Below are positions 55,165 through 64,000 of a stretch of 64,000 bases of DNA, one piece after another (the stretch's first letter is position 1; the number at the start of each line of letters is the position of its first letter). The DNA lies in assembly GCA_011033025.1 (NCBI GenBank), contig WFMF01000429.1:62001-126000 (forward strand), in the 5' to 3' direction. Under the pieces are notes generated by a model. It did not search any database. It had not been told where the DNA came from and saw only the letters and a list, made by a program, of their open reading frames with translations. Position numbers and translations under genes: made by a program. This stretch comes from Beroe forskalii (Eukaryota > Ctenophora > Nuda > Beroida > Beroidae).

Positions 55165-56094
55165 AGTTCAACTCAAAAGCAAAACAACTTGTATTCTTGA
55201 GTCAATGAGCGTGAATAAGCTGGGTTGCCGAAGTGTAACCTCTCAGAATTCTGAGATAACACGTGACTATTTCAGGCAGTCTTGAAATCACGTTAATCGA
55301 TCAAGTGATCCCATTGCTCAATCACCTGACTGATAAATTGAGACAATTACCTCAATGCACTCTGTGTTCTGGTATCACTACACTGAGTTGTCTAGAGTTG
55401 TCTCTAAATCAGCAGTAATCCATGAGGTGGTTGCGCGCTCCATCAATGTAGTTTTATTTTGATCTATATGAACACCCTGAATAAATAGTACTGCGGGCTT
55501 TTTGCCCGAACTTTTGGAAGTAATGGGAGCAAAAAAAACACTATGTTTTAACAAGAAACAAGAGTTTGTGAAGCTAGCCTGGGACCAAATACAGTTTACA
55601 ATACCCCCAACTAACTACTCTCTAATATCAATGTCACAATACACCGTTAGTTCCCATTATTAACCTGTATAAGTTCTAATAAGTCCTCTCTCCTGAGTCC
55701 AGTACAGTGGTATGATAAACAAACAGTGGGAGTGGGTCCCAGCAGAGCTCTCTGCAATGGAGAGCTGCCACCGTCACTCGCGCAAGCGGTGACGTGTGGT
55801 CTGTGGATTGTGCACGAAAAAAAACTGGTATATTAGATAAACAGTGGACGGCTTGGTTACTCACGTACTCCGTAGTGACATATAATATCACGTCATTAGA
55901 AAGATATTAAAATATTAGACAGGGTGTGTTAATAAAGCTAATAAATATATGTATTGGTATACTTCATAATATATTGGTCTGTTATTTAACGTTATTTATT
56001 GAAGGTTTTTATTACAATATGCCCCATCCCCCCTCCTTCATAATTGGCACTGTGCTCAATGTTTTGAAGTGGTTACCTGTGCTTGTACGATTGA

Positions 56095-56262
56095 ATGTAA
56101 CGAAGGATTGAGTGTAAAAGTGTAAAGTAGGATTGGATGTAACGTAGGCTTGAATGTAACGTAGGATTGAATGTAACGTAGGATTGAATGTAACGTAGGA
56201 TTGAATGTAACGTAGGATTGAATGTAACGTAGGATTGAATGTAACGTAGGATTGAATGTAAA
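56095..56262. repeat. 17-bp minisatellite, about ten units
   Basis: Unit GTAGGATTGAATGTAAC. Confidence 0.95.
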
Positions 56263-57279
56263 GTAGGGTCACCTGATCGAACGATTTTAGGAACCTGAAT
56301 TGGAAGATTTCAAATGAATGATTTACGGAACAATTAGTTTCTCTTCGCCTGCTTACTTAGTACTTTAGTAACGCTTCCGATATAGCCTCGATATCGACAT
56401 ATTCATTATTCGTGCTAGCGCCTAGCACTCATTTTACATTTCCAATCACTCAGTTCTCTCAAATTTTGATACTTTCTCAACGGTTAAGATGTCTACTTTT
56501 GACTGATTATCTCTAGGAACTTGATAGATTGCCGGTTTTATTAATGGCTTGCTCCTCTTGTGATCATTTTATTTCTCAGTGGTAGAGTTGGAAAAGTTAT
56601 GATTCGAAGAAATTTGTTATTTCATTACTACGTTGAATTTGTGACCCGAGTTGTCAGATTTTTTGATATTCCAAACACACAAATGAATGAATGTCTGTAT
56701 GTCTTTTTGTGATAAAGTATTAAGTATAACGAGAACATTATTATTCTATAGTAGTCTCACGACAAGTTTTGACCGATTTAAAGGGTAGTACTATATGCGT
56801 AGAGTCGTGTTCTACACGCGTTTTATATCATGTGTCTGTTATGACTTACAACAAATACCTTTGTATTTGCGTTACAAAAATGTGTATATCTGAGGTTTTT
56901 GAGCAAACTTGTTTGAAACTTTCAGGATATTTAGAGCTAGATATAAGCAACATCTCAGTGAGAAGTTTAGATTCATTTTTGAGCTCCAGAAGCGGAGTTA
57001 TGACCGAAAAAGCCACTTATTAAGCGGTAACTTTAAAAACAAAAACACCAGTTTATTTGTCATATCTCAATTTCTGGAGGTCAAAAATGTTAGCTACTCC
57101 AGGATTATATTGGTCATATCCTGCCCGTAATATCCCGAAAATTTGATCAAAATTGCTCAAAAAACGGCTGAGTTATGCGCTTTTTTGTTTTGTGTAAACA
57201 AGCATTTTTTATTATTACCATATAAGGTAATGTGTGCGTGTTGTGTACACAGTATAGTACTTTAGAGGCTCAAACTTAT

Positions 57280-57390
57280 GATTTAGAGCACTCGGCTGAG
57301 CTTCGCTTCGCCTCGCACTCTAAATCATTTAAATGTCTCCTGACGACATTTAAATATTATATAGAGCCCTGCTCTCGCAGGGCTCTATAT
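57280..57390. repeat. Three adjacent hairpins, one with the shared loop
   Basis: 57280-57326 has stem GATTTAGAG(C/T)(A/G)C with loop CTCGGCT...TTCGCCTCG. Next come an AAATGTCTCCTGACGACATTT hairpin and TATAGAGCCCTGCTCTCGCA followed by GGGCTCTATA. Confidence 0.75.
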
Positions 57391-58124
57391 TGTCTGCGTG
57401 TTCGTCTTACGCCTCTAAAGTACATATATATACAAGTGCCATGCGCCCACTGTTTCTCTCTGTGCTATTTAACATCTACCTACGTAGCACGTACTATACA
57501 AGTCTACGAGTATACAGTACACACAGTGAGAACATACAGTACATTCTCACGTCGTATATTTCACTTATAACTATAACACTTGCTCTTTAACAGATGACAA
57601 AGAGTAGCTAGCTGCTTCTCTTTGTAGCGCTCTTCATTTCTCTCTATTTCTACTCCATTCTGTTTATTAATAAATAAATATATACAATGTGTTGTTAACT
57701 TGCAATTACTGTTCTATGGGTTTGTTACAATATGTTTTGTTACTTTTTATGCCCAACTTTGGTAATTTCTGCTATGAATTTAAAGTGAACAAATATTAAG
57801 AGCCGGACAGGAATATCTTTTAAATTAACTTTTCCCTTTGTCATCGTTTTGTAAGTTCATGTACTTGTTGGGTAGTTTTTGTTGCAATTATTGGGTTTTT
57901 ATCAGTGGATTTAATTATCATCACTTAATATTGCTTTAATTTTACCATTATGTAAATTTCTGTGATTGTTTAGTTCGGAGAGAGCATTCTGAAATTACCA
58001 CACGACCAGCATTTTTACGTGCGTGCTACTGATTAATAATAATAATATAAACAGTATATTCACGTACTTATATGTTGCTGTGCGATCGGAAATTTCAGAA
58101 TGATTCTCCTTTCTCGCAACACCC

Positions 58125-58193
58125 ATGCTAATTTCTGTGTTCGTTGAGCTCGGCTCGGTTCATGATGTGATGCTAGTTGGATTTCAAAGCTTG
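58125..58193 (+). CDS. Possible first coding exon of the Pro/Ser/Thr-rich protein gene
   Basis: ATG to donor AGCTTG|GTAAGT: MLISVFVELGSVHDVMLVGF then QSL. Phase 0 at the donor matches the phase 0 entry at 58727. The ATG context is weak, and an in-frame TGA lies eight codons upstream of it, so an acceptor-led internal exon in this frame is unlikely. Confidence 0.4.
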
Positions 58194-58466
58194 GTAAGTA
58201 TGGCGATGTGCAGTAGTATTAACTTATTAAGTTGGTTATATGCGCGATATTACCAAAGCTATTTTAATTTTTCGTGGTTAATACGGGATTTTCTTGATTT
58301 TTCCACTAAACTGAATGCTGAGATAACCTTGTTCGATGATTTGAGTCGAACAAAATATGCACGTTAACATTATCATTATATCATCCATGAAGAACATTCC
58401 GAATTTTATCATCTCTGAGTGGTCACTGATCGCAGTACCAAGTGGCCTCCTGTAGAGTTGATTATA

Positions 58467-58497
58467 CGCTTAGAGCATGGCTGGGAATGCGCTAATA
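58467..58497. repeat. Lone end of the ACGCTTAGAGCATGGC element
   Basis: ACGCTTAGAGCATGGCTGGG continues as in 22999-23187; no partner end found nearby. Confidence 0.6.
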
Positions 58498-58726
58498 CAA
58501 CTTACAGGGCTTTCAGCAATTAATTCTTTTCCACTGTTGCTTGTCACGTTTAATTGATTTGACAAGTGAGAAGTTGGGGTTATTTGTAATTTCATTACGC
58601 ATTGTTCATGTGCCATAAAATTACCATTCTTCAGAGGAACAATTTATAATTTCCTGTCTAATTCCCAAATAAAACCTCGTTTTTACCTTCTCCCCCATAC
58701 CCAGTATAACAGTGCCCCTCCCGCAG

Positions 58727-59673
58727 GTAGAAGAAGTAAAGAGTAAAGCAGTAACCGTGTCTGGGTATCCTGACAACAAGTTCAGATCCGTCCTCAGTTC
58801 GCTGTTCGGAGCGATGCCCGCCCTCCTCTCCACTGACACCCTGTCGAGCAGCAGTGACAGCAGCTACGTCTCCACGGTCACTGACCTCTCCGTAGTGGAG
58901 GCCACCACGCCCCCTGAAGTCTCTACCACTCCCCCAGTCTCTACCACGCCAGACCACACTGCTGTCAGTCCGCCAGAACACGCCCCTAACCACGACTCTA
59001 ACCACACCCCTAACCACACTCCAAACCACACTCCCCCTGCAGCGCCAGCACCAGCTCCCACCAAGCAAGTCAAGAAGAAGTCGCAGCGGAAGCGGAAGAA
59101 GCCGCCAGTTTCCGATAAAGTGATCCTCCCGCCCCCACCCCCGCCCGCCGTCGTAGAGACGCCCTCCACCGTCACGTCCGCCTCATACGCGGACATGCTG
59201 CGGAAGCCGCAACCCCTCATCCTCTCGGAGTGCTCGTCAGAGTCGGACCTCGCCACCCCCACTTCGCGCAAACCCTCGGCTGTATCCGCCTCCAGCTCGT
59301 GTCCTAACATCGCCACGTGTGCCGCGCCGTGCCCCACCTCCAAGGCATGCCCCACCTCCCCACCCTGCACGCCGTGGCAGGAAGGGGGTGGTGTGCTGCC
59401 CTGCACGCCCTGGCAGGAGGGAGGAGTACTGCCCTCCTGCGCGCACACCTCAGAGCTGGAGTTCCTCAACGAGAGCAGCATCACGTCGGATAACCACTTG
59501 GAGGATGTGGTGAGTCAGCACCAACCAGGCGACCTCCAGAGAGTGTTTGAGAGCAGCAAGTGCGAGAGGTCAGGCTACCAGATACACACCACTCTACGAC
59601 CCTACTCAGTCCACAACCATCAGAGTGACACGATATCGGAGTCTCATCAGAAACTCATCAACTACTTCGCCAG
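58727..59673 (+). CDS. Large Pro/Ser/Thr-rich exon of an unrecognised protein
   Basis: Acceptor gcccctcccgcag, donor GCCAGAG|GTAAGC. It begins VEEVKSKAVTVSGYPDNKFR and LSSLFGAMPALLS, then becomes Ser/Thr/Pro-rich with tandem NHTPNHTP, a basic patch KKKSQRKRKKPP (likely nuclear-localisation type), a poly-Pro run (LPPPPPPAV), SYADMLRKPQ and a Cys/Pro repeat (CTPWQEGG twice). The C-terminal part, SHQKLINYFA, looks helical and continues in the next exon. It is much GC-richer than its surroundings. I do not recognise a family; disordered scaffold or RNA-binding adaptor are guesses. Confidence 0.7.
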
Positions 59674-59896
59674 AGGTAAGCGTAGCGAGGGAAATAGCTA
59701 TGTTTAAAAGGTTAAAATTGTTTAAAAAGTTGCTTATTGTAGTGATGATCTTTGATGGCAGCATTGCTCCGCTGCAATTACATCAGCCTCTTTGGAATAA
59801 TCAAACTCTTCGGAATAATTAATTTCCCCAAATGAACTGATTTCTTTTCGAGGATTTTCGAGTTAATTTAATATCTCAAATCATACTCCATTTCAG

Positions 59897-59920
59897 AGTG
59901 GAAGAAAGTCGCGAATTCGA
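59897..59920 (+). CDS. 24-nt exon of the same unrecognised gene
   Basis: Acceptor tccatttcag, donor TTCGA|GTGAGT. Joined in phase (G|AG) it gives INYFAREWKKVANS, replacing the read-through into intron. The good match of phase and helical composition supports it. Confidence 0.55.
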
Positions 59921-60145
59921 GTGAGTATAATAGTTGTTAATAAAGAAGGGTGTGACAAGTTCATTTTGTCACGAGAAGCCGAGTGGCAATAGTGGCATAA
60001 ATTGTAGGCAACATACTTTGACAAGCTTTATGACCTGATTGCACCACAAAAAACATGACTCGCAATTTTAAGGATTAAGACGTCCTCTGGTTCTTGAAGT
60101 CATAACGAAAATTTAAAAAGAAATTTTAAGTTTTAAACGAAAATG

Positions 60146-60352
60146 GTACTCCGGTAGGACTCGGGGTACTCCCGTGGTACTCCCGTAGGACTCCCGGAGG
60201 ACTCCCGGGGGACTCTCGGAGGACTCCCGGGGGACTCCCGGAGGACTTCTGGGGAACTCCCGGGGGACTCTCGGAGGACTGCCGGGGGACTCCCGGAGGA
60301 CTCTCGGAGTACCCCCGCATTACTCCCGGAGAACTCCCGGAAGTCTCCCGCA
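60146..60352. repeat. GGACTCCCGG minisatellite
   Basis: About twenty short units of GGACTCCCGG with GGGGACTC and TACTCCCG variants. Confidence 0.9.
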
Positions 60353-60774
60353 GTAATTCGCTCGTATGACCGCAAACACGAGGTCAGGAAGGACGAAGGT
60401 CATCTTGCATTATTGATCTACACGGGGTTCCTCTTCATTCTTTCATTTTTGCCATGGAATTATGGTAGTTTTAGGAATGTATCAAACTAAAGTACCACTT
60501 TCATCCCTCCATCCTCCACCCTCCAGGAACGATGATACGAACCATAAGATCCCATCCTTCCTTTAGGAAGTACCTACACTCGAATATGGGCGGGGTCTTC
60601 AGACTACCAAGTTGATTCATACCGTTGCCAACGCTGTGAGCAAGTATATCTGACTCATGGGACAGAGGGTTTGGCTGGATCCTTCTTACAGACCCGTCAG
60701 ATATACAGCATCACAAATGTTTCAACTTGATAGTCTGAAGACCCCGACCATATTCGAGAGTAGGGACTTCCTAG

Positions 60775-61440
60775 AGGAAGGGTGGAGTCTTCTGGTTCGT
60801 GTCATCTGGAACAAAGGAGGGGTCTTCTGGTTCATGTCCTCTGGAGGAAGGGTGTGGTCTTCTATTTCGTGTCATCTAGAGGAAGGGTGGGGTCTTCTGG
60901 TTCGTGTCATCTGGAGGAAGGGTGTAGTCTTCTGGTTCGTGTCATCTCAAGGAAGGGTGGAGTCTTCTGGATCGTGTCATCTGGAGGAAGGGTGGGGTCT
61001 TCTGGTTCGTGTCCTCTGGAGGAAGGGTGGGGTCTTCTGGATCGTGTCATCTGGAGGAAGGGTGGGGTCTTCTGGTTCGTGTCATCTGGAGGAAGGGTGT
61101 AGTCTTCTGGTTCGTGTCATCTGGAGGAAGGCTGTAGTCTTCTGGTTCGTGTCATCTCAAGGAAGGGTGGAGTCTTCTGGATCGTGTCATCTGGAGGAAG
61201 GGTGGGGTCTTCTGGTTCGTGTCATCTGGAGGAAGGGTGTAGTCTTCTGGTTCGTGTCATCTGGAGGAAGGGTGTAGTCTTCTGGTTCGTGTCATCTCGA
61301 GGAAGGGTGGAGTCTTCTGGATCGTGTCATCTGGAGGAAGGGTGGGGTCTTCTATTTCGTGTCATCTGGAGGAAGGGTGGAGTCTTCTGCTTCGTGTCAT
61401 CTGGAGAGGGGCGGGGTCTTCTGGTTGGTAGGCGGAGTTA
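60775..61440. repeat. 35-bp minisatellite array (about 19 units), copy 2
   Basis: Unit CTGGAGGAAGGGTGGAGTCT followed by TCTGGTTCGTGTCAT; same family as 1745-2535, opposite orientation. Confidence 0.9.
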
Positions 61441-61506
61441 TCATCTCGAGGGGTGGAGTCTTCTGGAACTGGTGGGCGGAACTGATGAGTTAAACGTGTG
61501 CAGCCC

Positions 61507-61513
61507 TTTATAA
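61507..61513 (-). promoter_or_regulatory. TATA box in copy 2
   Basis: Minus strand TTATAAA at the same distance from the CRE-like repeats as in copy 1. Confidence 0.5.
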
Positions 61514-61768
61514 GGCAGCAACTGACACCACTTTACGTCACACTACGTCGTGCCCCACATTCCTTTACGTCAGACTGCGCGCCACGTATTGTGACGTTGA
61601 CACCACTTTCGTAAGACTGCGTGTCTAGCATTCCAGTACGTCAGCTATTGTGACGTTGACACCACTTTCATAAGACTGCGTGTCTAGCATTCCAGTACGT
61701 CATGTATTGTGACGTTGACACCACATTGGTAAGACTGCGTGTTTGACATTCCATAATGTTGTGACATT

Positions 61769-62266
61769 TCATTTCGTCGCCCAAATTTTATCACCACTGC
61801 CGTTGGCCGTGACTTTTTCATTCTGGAATTTTTGACAAATTTCATTAAATAATACTATCTGGATGAAAATAAGTATTCTTGCAGAGTTAAAGTTGAAAAC
61901 GTAACCATGACCAAATTTTCATTATGAGATGGTGATAATCCTGCTACACTAGTTGAATCCATGAATTCGTATTTCGGGTACGAATAGCAATTTCTGGTAC
62001 ATTATTTTATGGCACTTTTGAGCAAAATTGTGCGTACGTCCGCGGTAAAATTCCCATGGCAACTTTTGGTTGGAACATCTACTGGGCTATTAACTTATTA
62101 AGGAAGGACACGGACATTGTTGTGACACCCGTGTACCAGAAGTTGCGTATTACTTGCAGATTTTGTCTAATTTCGTAGAGTGGTCCGCGCAAAAAGTGCG
62201 AATTTCGTATCGAATGCGCGCAAAAGTAAACATCGCGCGTCAGCAACGATTTTATGAGAGGCCGAA
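61769..62266. other. Possible upstream region of the 62.27-kb gene
   Basis: AT-rich up to about 62160, then a CpG-containing stretch (TCCGCGCAAAAAGTGCG, GAATGCGCGC, CATCGCGCGTC) just before the ATG. No repeat recognised. Confidence 0.35.
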
Positions 62267-62310
62267 ATGGAGCCAGCAAAATTCGGTATAATGGATCAAC
62301 CATTAACAAT
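62267..62310 (+). CDS. Probable first coding exon of an unidentified gene
   Basis: ATG in a strong Kozak context (GCCGAAATGG) opens MEPAKFGIMDQPLT and ends at a strong donor (ACAAT|GTAAGT), phase 2. The CpG-bearing sequence upstream fits a promoter. Alternatively the same segment is an internal exon read from ag|GC CGA AAT GGA. Further exons lie beyond the window or were not recognised. Confidence 0.45.
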
Positions 62311-63480
62311 GTAAGTATGATATTCGTTGACGGTGACAATCACATGGTTTTCGAAAGCTTTTGAACTGATATTCTTTTACGTATCAGTGAGGTTTTAATT
62401 TCTATTGCGAACGATTTGTTCACAATAGTAACATGAGTTTTATTTCAGATAAAGACGGGCGTATGAGGTAAAGAGAAGTTCCCCCTTTAGTGATTAGGAT
62501 CTACTTTTAGTTTTGTAATTAAATAACACAGATTTATTGAGACAAGAACTGCAAAGCACTTAAATTATTCCGTTTGTAATTTCTGATGAAGTATGTGATT
62601 TTATCAAAGACACTTTGCTTTTCTCGAAAACTTTGTTTTCTCAGCGTGGCTGAACACAGTCAATGTTCTTCATGATTTCACACGTGTACTGTTATTTTCC
62701 CACTTTGAATCTAAAAGGCAGTGAGTAGTTGCCGTTCGATTGATTTATAATGGGAAAATAGTAGTGCACGTGCGAAATCGCTTCTCTTTTTGAACTTTGA
62801 CTGAAGTGTATTGACTTTTGTGAGATATGATGCACCTTTCCTCTATTTATAGGCAGTGCCTTTTGAAACCCTTAACGCACTGCTGGGTTGTTCGCACAAA
62901 TTCAATATTAACTGGGAAAGCATAATGCAACAGTGCCATATTAAAATCGCAGATATTTCCTTGTATTTGAAACGACCCTCATTTTACTCGTAAAAGGATG
63001 GTGCATGATTCAGTTTGGTAATTCTTAAAAAGTACAAACCTTTCCATTAAAGCCTCGATCTTAATGCGACATTTCACATCCAGGCCTTCGACCATTCGTG
63101 TGTAATATTACGGTTTGCACTTTTTATTCGTTACCTTACCCTTCACTAGCAATTGCCATTTTGCATGATGTTTTCAAAGACCCTCAAGATTTGATATCAA
63201 GTTGAGGAATCTTTATATGAAATTATATTATGGAGACAATTATCCGATCTTGATATATAAATTGATAAGATTCTAATTCATTCATCGTAGAAGCTATCAT
63301 TAATATTTTCTATGTCACATCACACACTATACCTAGGTATATATTTCCATATATTCGGCTGGTATTGTAAGCACTACATCAAGTCGGAAGTAACTCATGC
63401 TTCGTTCCTCCTGCCATACATCAAGATCAAAAACCCCTTAATCATTCCCGCGTTTCTATACTTTTAAGTACAGCATGACC
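62311..63480. other. Intron or intergenic with small inverted repeats
   Basis: 62674-62702 (GATTTCACACGTGTACTGTT...) and 62751-62779 form a 29-bp inverted pair with a few mismatches, likely a miniature element. 63058-63150 is a diverged copy of 34995-35090. No exon seen. Confidence 0.5.
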
Positions 63481-63483
63481 CAA

Positions 63484-63995
63484 GGTATGTCTCCCATATA
63501 ACCATCAACACCACCAATATGACTTTAAACACGTTTTATTAAGTATGTCTTTGACGGAAAATACTCGTTCCTATGGGAGACATACCATTCGAATACCATT
63601 TCAATGTTGTGCTTATAATGCCAGTTTAGGCAATTCTCTCCACTATTATTAATACATCTATTTTTATAGAAATTCATTTTGAAACAAGTGTGTTTTAAAC
63701 GAACATTTTGTGGTTAGATTAATGTATCATAAGTATTAAGTAATATGTGCAAAGTAGTATGTTTTGTAAATCATATTAAATTCGTTGAAAATCTGGCTTG
63801 TCTCCCATGTAAACGAGAGCCTTCATTATCTTTTAAAATGATGTCACCTTAGCATCTTGCGCTTTAAGGTTACACTTTACAGTTAGTTGGGGTGAGGGTT
63901 ACTATAAGGGTATGGCGAAGGTTAGGTCAGGGCCAATAGAGATTTAGGTTTTGATCCTTGACGTCACTGAGAGCCGTTTACATGGGAGACATACC
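63484..63995. mobile_element. Element with four GGTATGTCTCCCAT termini
   Basis: The 14-mer occurs at 63484-63497 (+), 63573-63586 (-), 63795-63808 (+, variant) and 63982-63995 (-), making two inverted pairs. The last two also share GAGAGCC next to the 14-mer. Probably two nested or adjacent miniature elements. Confidence 0.65.
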
Positions 63996-64000
63996 GAAAA

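Larger units (their letters stand above)
55165..58090. other. Intergenic, repeats only
   Basis: A 17-bp minisatellite at 56095-56262, an aged element remnant at about 56930-57185 and a hairpin cluster at 57280-57390. No protein gene seen. A promoter for the VWD gene should lie just right of 55164, but no clear TATA box was found. Confidence 0.5.
60428..61768 (-). mobile_element. TATA/CRE-headed 35-bp minisatellite element, copy 2 (inverted)
   Basis: Read on the minus strand it repeats copy 1 (1474-2896): four units of about 65 bp with GTCAACGTCACAATAC-type motifs (61768-61530), TATA box TTATAAA (61513-61507), about 19 units of the 35-bp repeat (61440-60775), then the unique 3' part with the CTCGAATATGGGCGGGGTC inverted pair and a matching far end (60428-60580). 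It lacks the 240-bp direct repeats that flank copy 1. Confidence 0.8.

Noticed and set aside
58125..58367. Full 80-codon plus-strand frame as one protein
   Set aside because: The GTAAGT donor at 58194 and phase match to 58727 argue that only the first 23 codons are coding.
62079..62339. 86-codon minus-strand open frame at the right edge
   Set aside because: Overlaps the better supported plus-strand start exon and shows no domain.
1..64000. tRNA, rRNA and snRNA genes
   Set aside because: No A/B-box pair with a cloverleaf and no rRNA core sequence was recognised by eye; a covariance-model scan would be decisive.

Overview
The window is animal nuclear DNA: AT-rich, with GT-AG introns, long intergenic spaces and many short foldback (hairpin) transposable elements and minisatellites. 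The recognisable proteins (an intersectin-type EH/SH3 endocytic scaffold, a rhodopsin-family GPCR, a secreted VWD-C8-TIL-VWC-Ig protein) are metazoan. Small intron sizes and repeat style suggest an invertebrate, but I cannot name the phylum from sequence alone. No bacterial, organellar or viral genes, rRNA, tRNA or CRISPR were seen.

Layout. 0.3-19.3 kb: minus-strand intersectin-like gene, about twenty exons read from EH1 (19.28 kb) through EH2, a long coiled coil, a Ser-rich exon and two SH3 domains (stop at 468, poly-A signal at 272-277). Its introns hold a TATA-bearing 35-bp minisatellite element (1.47-2.90 kb), a foldback element packed with AAATGGTACCATTT palindromes (13.85-15.33 kb) and small hairpin elements. 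In two of its exons the open frame switches by +1, in three places, so it is either interrupted by indels or mis-assembled there.

19.3-23.6 kb: repeats (PIF/Harbinger-like element, perfect 29-bp hairpin, CpG-dense inverted-repeat element). 23.6-26.5 kb: two intronless plus-strand genes in tandem, an F-box protein and a GRTP1-like TBC Rab-GAP, each with its own poly-A signal. 27.6 kb: an isolated exon of an unrecognised plus-strand gene. 30.2-33.0 kb: a small minus-strand ORF and a two-exon class A GPCR. 33-39 kb: satellite and nested transposable elements whose order of insertion can be read. 39.7-42.5 kb: an intronless plus-strand gene with a transglutaminase-like core followed by F5/8C (discoidin) domains. 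42.5-51.3 kb: no clear protein gene, but a cluster of CRE palindromes (TGACGTCA). 51.3-55.2 kb: four-exon minus-strand gene for a secreted discoidin/VWD/Ig protein, with two minisatellites at its splice acceptors. 58.1-59.9 kb: plus-strand exons of an unrecognised Pro/Ser/Thr-rich protein. 60.4-61.8 kb: second, inverted copy of the TATA/minisatellite element. 62.27 kb: probable first exon of another plus-strand gene running off the window.

Themes. The genes are not functionally linked (endocytosis, ubiquitin ligation, Rab regulation, receptor signalling, extracellular matrix). The strongest non-genic signals are the inverted pair of TATA/minisatellite elements, hairpins that keep one loop sequence while their stems differ, tandem duplications that repeatedly start at splice sites, and nested foldback elements with readable target duplications and a paralogous empty site.
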